The position numbers were made by a program, and so were the translations under genes. Below are positions 1-7,619 of a stretch of DNA of 13,249 nt, in pieces. Positions within the stretch are counted from its first letter, which is position 1; the number at the start of each line of letters is the position of its first letter. The notes under the pieces were generated by a model. It ran no database searches and was not told the DNA's origin. It saw only the letters and a list, made by a program, of their open reading frames with translations. The DNA comes from JANXDG01 sp964561135 (GTDB lineage Bacteria; Elusimicrobiota; Endomicrobiia; DTEH01). The stretch is from assembly GCA_964561135.1 (NCBI GenBank), contig CAZLOB010000011.1:1-13249 (forward strand). Direction: 5' to 3'.

Positions 1-3000
1 AAAACTTTTGTTTTATCAAACCCTGTATATGTACGAAGATAAACTGATGTATCAATATCCACAATAAAAACATTTACAACTGGTGGTACAACTACTAAAT
101 ATTCTAAAGTAGTTGTGTCTTTGTAAGTAATATAAGGTAAATTATTTCGTCCAAATTGTATCCCTTGTGAAACATTTATACAATCAAAATCAAATTTTAA
201 CGCAATTGTAGTATCCAATGGTGCATCTTCTGATAAGTCAACAAAAATATTAAAATATGATGTCGTATACTTAATTATTGGCTGGGCAGGTAACAAAATT
301 TCAGCAACTCCATTTAAAAAACTACTACTACCATAATCTCCAAATCTCACTGCAGTTATATATCCATCAGGCAAACTACCAAGTTTTTTAACTGTAACTT
401 TGTTAACCCTCGTAATAACATCGCTTGGATACATAAATCTTAAACCAACCGTTGCAACAAGGTTGCTTCTTCCTTGGATAACTTTTGTTGTTTTTGTTTC
501 AAAAGAAGAAATAATTGTTGCGTTCCATAAATAATCCTGTGGTGAAAAACCTTGCATAACAACTTTTTGCCAGGTTTTACCTCTGTCTGTTGTAAGAAAC
601 ATATTACCATTTGTTCCAGCAACTATTATTTTATTTAAATCTAACATTTTTATTGTATAAAAAGTTTCTGTTTCAGAGTTTTCAGGTGAGATATCAACAA
701 AAGATGCACCTGCAGTTGTCGAAATAAACACTTTTCCTAAAGAACCACAAACAACACCTATCTGTGGGGTTATAAAATCAATACTATATAATGTAATATT
801 TTCTGTTGACACATTAATTATAGAAAAGTTTGTCCCTCCATCTTCTGTTTTTAAAAGAGTACTGTTTTTTCCACATATAAATCCCGTATGTTCATCTAAG
901 AATTTTATATTATACAAATCTACTGTTGTAGGTAAATCAAGTTGAATAAAACTTTCTGCAGCATCTGTAGTTTTTAACAACACACCATTATTACCACAAG
1001 CAAATCCAACAGAAGTAGAAACAAATACTATTGAATTTAAGTTTTCTAAAACGCTTGAATTTATAGAATAAAAACTTATACCTGTATCTGTAGATTTATA
1101 AATTATGCCATTGTTACCACAAACTACTAATGTTGTATTATCTATGAAAACAAGATCGTTTAATGTTTCCGAAGTTATATTTTGTTCTGTATAAGTAACG
1201 AAACTGTCAGTTGAACGAATTATCAAACCATCAACACCACACAAAATTGACACACCATTAGAAACAGCAATTGAGTTTAATCCTTTAGAAGGATCATTTC
1301 TGTATATGTTTGTGAACCATCGTACTCCACTTTCAGCGGTCGTTTTCAACATTCCTTTGTTAGCAACAACATAACCGTTGTAATAATCTAAAAACAACAT
1401 TTTTTTATAATCTTGTGTTACAACTTCATTAACAGTAAAACTACTTGGTCCTGCATAATAAAGGTTCCTTAACACAACTTCTTTTCTTCCTTTATCTTCT
1501 AATGTAAAATCCACAATTGATGGAGATATTGTTACTCCATTAAATGTTGTAGTAACAACAGCAACACCTTCAAAATCTACTGCTACATTACCAAGTTTGT
1601 CAACCGCTTCAATATACACTGGTTTATCAACCTGAATTTGACAGTTATAACTTCCGTCTTTTGGGATTACACGAAAAGTGATAGCTTTCCCTGGAAGTAC
1701 AGTATGTGTCTGTGAATCAGAACTCCAGCCCTGTTTACCTCTCCATTTTTCTAAAGCAGTAACTTCTTCAATAGTAATTATTGGATTACCTGCAACTTCG
1801 TCCATATAATAAAACTCGCCTGAGTTACTTCCTGCTAAAATATAAAGTTTAGTTATACCAAAATTTATACCATCTAAAGAAAACTTTCCTTTTGAAGAAG
1901 TTGTCAGAAGATCGCATTCAGCACCAAATTTTGATTTAATCAAATCATCGTCTTCGTCAACAAGTATGACTTTTATTTTTGGTGAAGCATCGCCTGCATA
2001 AAAAGTATATGAAGGTGTCTCAAATTTTATTTTTGCAACTTTAGATGATCTTGACCTAAGTTTTGTTATATCTGGTGAACCTGTATATGGACTAATATAT
2101 GTTGCAACTTGTGACCTGTTTCCATTACTATCAACAGCAACTATTGTAAACCAATAAGTCAAACCTGGAACAAGACCTGTAACAATATATGTTTGTTGGG
2201 AACCAGCAGCTGTAGTTGTTGATATTTCAATTACTCCTTGAACCATCCCTGTTGAAGTAGAAATAGGATAGATACTATCAAACTTTTCCATTGTATCAAT
2301 AATCCCTGCCAAACGATATTTTATTACAAATTTAGCATTCTCTAAATTACCTTCGTCAGCGTCCTCAGTAGGTGCACTCCAAGTAAGTTTTACTAACCCT
2401 TCTTCAGCTTTGCCATATATCGCAACTAAATCTGTAATCTGTGCAGGACATCCTTTGAACCAAAACGGCCCTAAAATTTGGTATCCTGATTCAACATTGT
2501 CATAATTGTAACTTTTGACCTGAAAATACCAATTATTAGAATTCTCAGTTGCAAAAATCTCAAGTATTGGACGTTCTATTATCTCTTCACCGCCACCTGT
2601 GATATAAGTTTGTGATGTTGGATACCAAACAAAACTACTTGTATCATCCCAAGTGGTTGTGGTTTTAAAAATACACTTATAATATGCTACACGTCCCACA
2701 CCTGTAGAAATTGCTGATGTAAACGAAAATTCTTTTGTGTTATACCACACTTCAGTAGAAATTTGTACAAATTGATAATATGGGGGTGAACCTGTTGTTT
2801 CGTACTTTTCAGCAGTACATTGTGGTGCAAGCGCTAATGTATAGACATATCGTGGTTCATCTTTACCAAAAATGTTTCTTGAGGCATTACCACCAAACGA
2901 TATAACTGTAGTAGTGTACGCTACAACATATCTACCATATTGTGTGTTAGGTTGTAAATTTTCTTCAATCCAATATGTTGCATCAGGTGGAAGTTCTGCA

Positions 3001-4532
3001 ATTAATCCTTCAGCAGTTGATGTTATAACTAAATATCCACCATCTTTGCTATATTGTCTTGTCGAAGAATAGATTCTATATCCATCAATATAATATGTTG
3101 CTCGATGTGTCCAACTCCATTTTATTGAAGTTGAAGATAAAGCAACACCATTAAAATCATATGCACGCAGCGGTAAAGGTTGATAAGTAAAATTTATATT
3201 TGAAACTTCAGGCGTTGTTGTCCCATCAGTATAAAACACTATCTTATATTGAATATATCTCCCACGAGGGACTAACCCTGAAGGATCACCATTGTTGGGT
3301 AACTCATATGAAGAAAAAGAAGGGTATGTACTCAAAACTGTAAAATAATAATCAGCAGACCGTGCATAAATTTTTGCTGTTTGTCCATTTACCGTCCACG
3401 ATGAATATATAAATTTTGTATTCTCACCTTGTGTATCAAAAACATTAGAATAATATTCTGCATATCTATAGTATAAACTCCATTCCTCAACCTCTTTTGC
3501 TACCACACGTTGAGACATTTGAGTATCAAAAGTATGATTATATTTTCTTACAACAATTTTATCTATAAAACCACGGTCAAAATAAGCGATACCTGTAGCA
3601 TCTTTCTCATATTCCCACTTTATGATGTGTTCTCCCAAAGAAATATCAACACTTTCAAACCTCCAACCTACCTGTCCTCCAATTCTACGTTGCTCTGCTT
3701 CTCCAATATAAAAGCTTAAATAATCAAAACCTGGCTCAGAAAAACATGCCCAATAAAATTCTATTTTTGCTGGATAAGATAAGGATAAAGATGTTTGTAG
3801 ATATATGTTTGAACTATGAGGAATAGTTCCCGAACGTATACAATAGTTCCCTTCAAAAATATTAAATGTTGCTGTTGATAAGTTAGTGAAATCCCATAAT
3901 ATATCTGTTGATGTATGTATCTCAAACTTTACACCTACACTTCCACCCATAACCCAACCTGTAGCAGACCATGGTGTAACATTTCTTATCTGTCCTGTCT
4001 CCCAATCTTCATATAGGTCAAAAACTGCATCTCTATCCGATAACGGATTTGTTGAAACATTTCGAATATACATATAAATTTGAGTTTTTGTATTAGGTGG
4101 TATTTGTGGAACTTTAACCCAAATCTTTGACCCTGTTGATGTTGTAATATTCCAATTTTCTATCCAGAAAGGTATCAAAGTTTTACCATCAGGTCCTGTA
4201 ATACGTATTGCTGTACCAGCAGGATCAAGTTTCCCTGCATCAACTAAAACTTTGGTATTAGTGATAAACCAAATTTGATAGTCATATAAAGTTTCATTTA
4301 TACCTACTGTATTAATTTCAATAGGAATTCTTTGTGGCCAAGAAGTGTTCCACCAGTCATCCCATTGACGAACTTTTAACACACCATCAGTTGTTACTGT
4401 AGATCTAAAAAAATATCCGTCTTCAAAATCTGATTTAGTTTTTTCATTCCAACTGAGATAAGCAAATAAATTGTAGGAAAGAATAAAAATGCTAAACAGT
4501 ATAAAGCAATGGCAGGTTTTATTTTTCAACAT
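1..4532 (-). CDS. Giant secreted multidomain surface protein (DUF2341, FN3, seven-bladed Ycf48-like propeller), C-terminus outside the window
   Basis: One minus-strand frame stays open from an ATG at 4532 to the left edge (1510 codons, no stop in the window), so the protein is partial. Residues 1-24 form a signal peptide (charged start, hydrophobic run FILFSIFILSYNLFA). Approximate domains: 58-172 DUF2341 (WWNTSWPQRIPIEI, later IWVKVP and IYMYIRN); 173-331 a jelly-roll, lectin-like domain (DWETG, KIEFYW, YLSFYIG, GEHIIKWEYEKDA); 332-450 a beta domain ending near RYIQYKIVFYTDGTTTPE; 450-600 and 695-822 fibronectin III; 828-930 an invasin-like Ig domain (GKFSLDG, GEFYYMDEVAGN); 950-1036 another beta domain; 1037-1325 seven propeller repeats; 1326-1510 beta-rich sequence. 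There is no enzymatic motif. It is probably exported and displayed on the surface or released, with a binding or adhesion role; this is inference. The ATG has no visible Shine-Dalgarno sequence; it was chosen because the signal peptide follows directly. No frameshift was seen. Confidence 0.88.
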   Translation of the reverse strand, partial: MLKNKTCHCFILFSIFILSYNLFAYLSWNEKTKSDFEDGYFFRSTVTTDGVLKVRQWDDWWNTSWPQRIPIEINTVGINETLYDYQIWFITNTKVLVDAGKLDPAGTAIRITGPDGKTLIPFWIENWNITTSTGSKIWVKVPQIPPNTKTQIYMYIRNVSTNPLSDRDAVFDLYEDWETGQIRNVTPWSATGWVMGGSVGVKFEIHTSTDILWDFTNLSTATFNIFEGNYCIRSGTIPHSSNIYLQTSLSLSYPAKIEFYWACFSEPGFDYLSFYIGEAEQRRIGGQVGWRFESVDISLGEHIIKWEYEKDATGIAYFDRGFIDKIVVRKYNHTFDTQMSQRVVAKEVEEWSLYYRYAEYYSNVFDTQGENTKFIYSSWTVNGQTAKIYARSADYYFTVLSTYPSFSSYELPNNGDPSGLVPRGRYIQYKIVFYTDGTTTPEVSNINFTYQPLPLRAYDFNGVALSSTSIKWSWTHRATYYIDGYRIYSSTRQYSKDGGYLVITSTAEGLIAELPPDATYWIEENLQPNTQYGRYVVAYTTTVISFGGNASRNIFGKDEPRYVYTLALAPQCTAEKYETTGSPPYYQFVQISTEVWYNTKEFSFTSAISTGVGRVAYYKCIFKTTTTWDDTSSFVWYPTSQTYITGGGEEIIERPILEIFATENSNNWYFQVKSYNYDNVESGYQILGPFWFKGCPAQITDLVAIYGKAEEGLVKLTWSAPTEDADEGNLENAKFVIKYRLAGIIDTMEKFDSIYPISTSTGMVQGVIEISTTTAAGSQQTYIVTGLVPGLTYWFTIVAVDSNGNRSQVATYISPYTGSPDITKLRSRSSKVAKIKFETPSYTFYAGDASPKIKVILVDEDDDLIKSKFGAECDLLTTSSKGKFSLDGINFGITKLYILAGSNSGEFYYMDEVAGNPIITIEEVTALEKWRGKQGWSSDSQTHTVLPGKAITFRVIPKDGSYNCQIQVDKPVYIEAVDKLGNVAVDFEGVAVVTTTFNGVTISPSIVDFTLEDKGRKEVVLRNLYYAGPSSFTVNEVVTQDYKKMLFLDYYNGYVVANKGMLKTTAESGVRWFTNIYRNDPSKGLNSIAVSNGVSILCGVDGLIIRSTDSFVTYTEQNITSETLNDLVFIDNTTLVVCGNNGIIYKSTDTGISFYSINSSVLENLNSIVFVSTSVGFACGNNGVLLKTTDAAESFIQLDLPTTVDLYNIKFLDEHTGFICGKNSTLLKTEDGGTNFSIINVSTENITLYSIDFITPQIGVVCGSLGKVFISTTAGASFVDISPENSETETFYTIKMLDLNKIIVAGTNGNMFLTTDRGKTWQKVVMQGFSPQDYLWNATIISSFETKTTKVIQGRSNLVATVGLRFMYPSDVITRVNKVTVKKLGSLPDGYITAVRFGDYGSSSFLNGVAEILLPAQPIIKYTTSYFNIFVDLSEDAPLDTTIALKFDFDCINVSQGIQFGRNNLPYITYKDTTTLEYLVVVPPVVNVFIVDIDTSVYLRTYTGFDKTKV
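560..1415 (-). repeat. Seven tandem Ycf48/BNR-like beta-propeller repeats within the giant secreted protein
   Basis: Seven diverged protein repeats of about 40-42 residues follow each other without a gap. Each has a beta strand (pattern LNSIVF or LYNIKF), then a core such as GFACGNNGVLLKTTD, then an aromatic residue. In reading order the cores are VVANKGMLKTTAES, LCGVDGLIIRSTDS, VVCGNNGIIYKSTDT, FACGNNGVLLKTTDA, FICGKNSTLLKTEDG, VVCGSLGKVFISTTA and IVAGTNGNMFLTTDRGKTW. This matches the Ycf48-like / photosynthesis-system-II-assembly-factor repeat family, where seven repeats normally close one propeller. The first blade is the most degenerate. Four of the central blades carry a Cys before the first Gly. 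Confidence 0.82.
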
Positions 4533-4573
4533 AATAATTTTTAATTTTTTAGAAAGATTTTTACCTTATTTTA

Positions 4574-4602
4574 AATTTACACTATTTTTTTGTGAAAATC
4601 AA
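4574..4602 (-). promoter_or_regulatory. Candidate sigma70-type promoter for the giant secreted protein gene
   Basis: In the 94-bp spacer between the radical SAM stop and the ATG at 4532, the minus strand has TTGATT (4602-4597) and TAAATT (4579-4574) separated by exactly 17 bp. Both are imperfect matches to -35 and -10, and such matches are common by chance in AT-rich DNA. The position, about 40 bp before the start codon, is plausible. No terminator hairpin was seen after the radical SAM gene, so read-through from upstream is also possible. Confidence 0.25.
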
Positions 4603-4626
4603 CTGTTTGGAAGATAATCAATAGCT

Positions 4627-5556
4627 TTACTGCAAAGCATATGTCATTGCATAACAAGAAAAGTTTTCCTTAAATAAAGATGAGTTTTCAATTTGTTCAA
4701 AAAATTTTTTATCCAAAGGATAGAAATCTCGCATTTTTTTATTTATTAAATTTCCAATTTCTTTTGTAAACCTTCTACAAGGGTAGATTCCACCATCAGA
4801 TAATACTGCACAACCATTCGTTCCACATACACATTCTGCTACACAAACTTCTATTTGTTCTGTATTTACTATTTTTAAAGCAGGATAATTTTTTATTTCA
4901 TCAAAATCAATATCTAACTTTTCCGCAACAACTGAATAAAATTCTAAAATTTTTTCTTTATTCACAACTTGTTCTTTTAAAGTTTTTGCTCTACCTACAG
5001 GTATGAAGCGTTCAAAAATTATTTCTTTTACATTTATTGAAAAAAGTTTTTCTAAAAATGCATCAAAAGTAGAAATCAAATTGTCTATATTAAAATTCAT
5101 CAAAGTTGTCATAATAGCTGTATCATAAACTTGACAAAAATGTTTAAGGTTAGAAAATACTTTTTCAAAACTTCCTTTACCGCGAATTATATCGTTAATT
5201 TGAGGGTCTACACTTTCCAACGATATATAAATTTTATTAAATTTTGACAAACTTTTTAGTTTTTTTTCATCAGGTATTATGCTACCATTTGTTATAAAAT
5301 TTATCTCTTCAACACAACTAAATTTGTCAATATAACTTACAAGTTCATACACTTCTTGTTTTAAAAACGGCTCACCACCTGTAATAGAAATTGTTAGACT
5401 ATAGTTTCTTTCTTCAACAAATTCTTTGATTCTGTCTGCTATAATCTTAAGTTGTTCAAAACTAAGATCTTTCCTAAAAGGTTCTTTATAACAATGTACA
5501 CAATTAAAATTACACTTCTCTGTTATATGCCACTGAATATGAAAACTTTGTTTCAT
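4627..5556 (-). CDS. Radical SAM protein with a shortened SPASM-like C-terminal domain
   Basis: A 309-residue protein if it starts at the ATG at 5556. A longer reading from a TTG at 5583 would begin inside a terminator loop and adds nine unconserved residues, so I reject it. The SAM-binding [4Fe-4S] motif is CNFNCVHC (Cys15, 19, 22), followed by the glycine-rich motif TGGEP (59-63) and a typical TIM-barrel continuation (ISLESVD, FERFIPVGRA). The C-terminal part has clustered cysteines (CVAECVCGTNGC) and then GGIYPCRR and IGNL, as in SPASM/twitch domains of peptide-modifying enzymes. The usual final Cys-rich stretch is nearly absent: only FSCYAMTYALQ remains before TAA. The substrate is unknown. 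The end resembles my recollection of thio(seleno)oxazole-type maturases, but that is a weak lead. No Shine-Dalgarno sequence precedes the ATG; the btuB terminator T-tract does. Confidence 0.85.
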   Translation of the reverse strand: MKQSFHIQWHITEKCNFNCVHCYKEPFRKDLSFEQLKIIADRIKEFVEERNYSLTISITGGEPFLKQEVYELVSYIDKFSCVEEINFITNGSIIPDEKKLKSLSKFNKIYISLESVDPQINDIIRGKGSFEKVFSNLKHFCQVYDTAIMTTLMNFNIDNLISTFDAFLEKLFSINVKEIIFERFIPVGRAKTLKEQVVNKEKILEFYSVVAEKLDIDFDEIKNYPALKIVNTEQIEVCVAECVCGTNGCAVLSDGGIYPCRRFTKEIGNLINKKMRDFYPLDKKFFEQIENSSLFKENFSCYAMTYALQ

Positions 5557-5593
5557 AAAAATACAAAAAGTAGGTCCTAACAAGACCTACTTT
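5557..5593 (-). terminator. Intrinsic terminator after the btuB-like gene
   Basis: On the minus strand, AAAGTAGGTC (5593-5584) and GACCTACTTT (5576-5567) form a perfect 10-bp stem with a 7-nt loop (TTGTTAG), followed by TTTTTGTATTTTT. It starts 11 nt after the btuB stop codon, which is a typical position. The T-tract ends exactly at the ATG of the radical SAM gene, so the element could also act as an attenuator for that gene. Confidence 0.85.
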
Positions 5594-5604
5594 GTTAAAC
5601 CTTT

Positions 5605-7467
5605 TTATTTTTTAAACAAAATTTTGACATCAAGTCCAACTTCGTAATTTCTTCCCGGTTGAGGATAACCAGCACGATTTATACCTTTTTGGTCCAACAA
5701 ATCATTAACTTGAATATATAAGTTAGCAAAATTTAAAATATTCTTTTGAATTCTTATATTCCATAATACAAAGCCATTCAATTTGGTCCCACTTTCGTTA
5801 TCAGAAGAATATTGAGTATCAACACCTTTTATATTATTTATCAAATTTATGCCAAAAGGTAAAGAGAAATCTGAATACAAAACAGTAGTTACAACAGGTG
5901 AATAAGCTTGTTTTTGCCAACCTTTTTCTTCTTCTCCTTTTTTCTTTATTCTATTATCCGAAACTAGTATAGAAAGCTTATTATTAAAAAATGAAACTGG
6001 AACAATTTCACAACTTATTTCCACACCTTGAGCAATTGCTTGGTCTACATTTGACGGAGTCCAAGCTGAGTAAGGATCTGATGGGTCAACAGGATACCAC
6101 CTAATTTGATCTTTTATATATCTATAAAACGGATTTATATTAATTGTAGCAAATTTAAAGTTTTGTTCAATACCAAAGTCAAAAGAATACGATTCTTCAG
6201 GTTTTAGTTTAGGATTACCTTTTGCCCAGATTTGATCTGGCCAGTATAAATCTAAAAATGTTGGTGCACGCCAAGACGTTCCTAAAGAGAAAGAAAGTTT
6301 CGTATCTTTAAAGTTATAAACAAGCATAATTTGTTCAGAAACTTTATTACCAAAAAGAGAGTTAGAATCCCATCTTAAAGTTGGTATGATATTAAGTTCA
6401 GTATATTTAAATTCTTTTTGTAAAACAACTCCTACATTTGAAACATCTTTTTTAAAATTATCAACAGGATTTAAAAGATATTGTTGATCAATTTGTGTCC
6501 ATTCAAAGTTTAAAGAAACAAAAAATTTATATGGTAAAGATACTGTGTTTAAAAAACTTATAGTATATAGTTTTGAATCAGTTTTTTCCTGCTTCCAACT
6601 TATAGGATCTTGAGAATTGTCATACAAAAGTTTCTGGCTGTTAAACGAAATTTTTGAAGAAAAAATTTTATCTTCATAACCTAATCTCACAATATACAAA
6701 TCGTCGTATTGTTTAGCATAAGGAGTAGATGCTTCTTTTTCTTTTTCACCATCCCATTCTGACATGGAAACTGTTGCAGGTCCAGCAACACCTAATTTTG
6801 ATCCAACAACAATAGAATCAACCAAAAGCTGACCTTTTAAAACAGGTACTGAAAAACTACCATATCCAGACAATGTATCATAATCAGAATTTCTGCGCCA
6901 TCCATCAGAATGTTTATTAGCTCCTGACAAAATAAAAGAAAAACCATTATTCGTATATTCAGAACCAGCCACAAAACTGTATGTATTAAAACTACCATAT
7001 GATAAACTTAATGAAACAGGTTTTATTATCTGTGCTTTTTTTGTAATAATATTTACAACACCACCAACCGCATTCGCTCCATATAATCCAGAACAGCTTC
7101 CTTGGATAATCTCAATTCTCTCAACAGATTCTATAGGTATCAAAGATAAATTCATTGCTCCTTTCCCAACACCACTTATTGGGATACCGTTGAGCAATAT
7201 TAAAACTTGATCAGAAGTTGAATTTCTTATTCTTATATTTTTTGCGCTACCTAAAGTTCCATAATGTGGTACATCCAAAGTTGTCAACATATCCAACAGT
7301 TCACCAACATTTTTTGCATTCGTCTTAATTATTTCTTTTTCTGTTATAACAACTGTATTAGAAGGAAGAAACTTTTGTGCTACACCTTCTTTTGTTACAG
7401 ATAAAAATATTTCTTCTGCAAAAATAGAGTTTGATATTATCAAAATAAAAGACAATATTTTTTTCAT
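5605..7467 (-). CDS. btuB: TonB-dependent outer-membrane receptor, BtuB-like (corrinoid uptake)
   Basis: A 620-residue outer-membrane receptor. Residues 1-17 are a signal peptide (MKKILSFILIISNSIFA). The plug domain follows at about 20-150, with VLILLNGIPISG, VERIEIIQGSCSGLYGANA and GGVVNIITKK. The rest is a 22-strand-type barrel ending in NDLLDQKGI and GYPQPGRNYEVGL, the C-terminal pattern of BtuB-type receptors. The length matches BtuB. The last residues are ILFKK rather than a terminal aromatic residue. The start is fixed by a strong ribosome binding site, AGGGGGAGGT, just before ATG. It lies downstream of the corrinoid salvage operon, which supports vitamin B12 or cobinamide as substrate. 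A 152-bp spacer with repeats separates it from cobS, so it may have its own control. TonB, ExbB and ExbD are not in the window. Substrate identity is inferred from context and the general BtuB-like pattern. Confidence 0.88.
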   Translation of the reverse strand: MKKILSFILIISNSIFAEEIFLSVTKEGVAQKFLPSNTVVITEKEIIKTNAKNVGELLDMLTTLDVPHYGTLGSAKNIRIRNSTSDQVLILLNGIPISGVGKGAMNLSLIPIESVERIEIIQGSCSGLYGANAVGGVVNIITKKAQIIKPVSLSLSYGSFNTYSFVAGSEYTNNGFSFILSGANKHSDGWRRNSDYDTLSGYGSFSVPVLKGQLLVDSIVVGSKLGVAGPATVSMSEWDGEKEKEASTPYAKQYDDLYIVRLGYEDKIFSSKISFNSQKLLYDNSQDPISWKQEKTDSKLYTISFLNTVSLPYKFFVSLNFEWTQIDQQYLLNPVDNFKKDVSNVGVVLQKEFKYTELNIIPTLRWDSNSLFGNKVSEQIMLVYNFKDTKLSFSLGTSWRAPTFLDLYWPDQIWAKGNPKLKPEESYSFDFGIEQNFKFATININPFYRYIKDQIRWYPVDPSDPYSAWTPSNVDQAIAQGVEISCEIVPVSFFNNKLSILVSDNRIKKKGEEEKGWQKQAYSPVVTTVLYSDFSLPFGINLINNIKGVDTQYSSDNESGTKLNGFVLWNIRIQKNILNFANLYIQVNDLLDQKGINRAGYPQPGRNYEVGLDVKILFKK

Positions 7468-7470
7468 GTT

Positions 7471-7480
7471 ACCTCCCCCT
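7471..7480 (-). promoter_or_regulatory. Strong ribosome binding site of btuB
   Basis: AGGGGGAGGT lies three bases before the btuB ATG on the minus strand. It is the longest G-rich ribosome binding site in the window, where most other starts rely on coupling or weak sites. It fixes the btuB start. Confidence 0.75.
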
Positions 7481-7484
7481 TTCT

Positions 7485-7519
7485 ATGATTTTTTCTTAAG
7501 ATATGATTTTTCTTAAGAT
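7485..7519 (-). repeat. Two-copy tandem repeat with CTTAAG palindromes upstream of btuB
   Basis: On the plus strand ATGATTTTTTCTTAAGAT (7485-7502) is followed at once by ATGATTTTTCTTAAGAT (7503-7519); they differ only by one T in the T-run. Each copy contains the palindrome CTTAAG, and the two palindromes are 17 bp apart. The repeat ends 17 bp before the btuB ATG, in the likely promoter or leader. It may be a pair of operator half-sites or a small duplication. I know of no named regulator for this motif. Confidence 0.6.
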
Positions 7520-7549
7520 TGAAAAATTGATAAGAATGTAATATATTTT

Positions 7550-7604
7550 TTTAGCCGGTGGGAAATTTGGCACCCCCCTATTTAATATCTCCCCACCGGC
7601 TAAA
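7550..7604. promoter_or_regulatory. GC-rich 13-bp inverted repeat between cobS and btuB (unassigned RNA or DNA element)
   Basis: TTTAGCCGGTGGG (7550-7562) and CCCACCGGCTAAA (7592-7604) are perfect inverted repeats around a 29-nt loop that carries a run of six C (six G on the minus strand). It is by far the most GC-rich stretch of the spacer. On the minus strand the stem is followed by an A-run and on the plus strand by mixed AT, so neither direction gives a normal T-tract terminator. It starts 15 bp after the cobS stop and ends 82 bp before the btuB start. It could be the 3' end structure of the salvage operon or a structured leader of btuB. It does not match a cobalamin riboswitch, having no B12-box-like AGCCAGGAGACC sequence. 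Confidence 0.6.
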
Positions 7605-7619
7605 TTTATAATTTTCTTT

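Noticed and set aside
440..622. Minus-strand 60-residue open frame
   Set aside because: It lies in another frame within the propeller-coding part of the giant protein, which encodes clear repeats there.
2872..4077. Short plus-strand open frames at 2872-3072, 3510-3719 and 3886-4077
   Set aside because: They are antisense to the long continuous minus-strand surface-protein frame, have no recognisable domains and no ribosome binding sites.
5557..5583. TTG at 5583 as the start of the radical SAM protein
   Set aside because: It would place the first nine codons in the loop and 3' arm of the terminator; the extra residues are not conserved-looking and the ATG at 5556 directly precedes the radical SAM core.
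7468..7619. Cobalamin riboswitch in the btuB leader
   Set aside because: The spacer contains GCCGGTG and GGTGCC, which recall parts of the riboswitch, but the order is wrong, the spacer is short for the roughly 200-nt element, and no B12-box-like AGCCAGGAGACC sequence is present on the minus strand.
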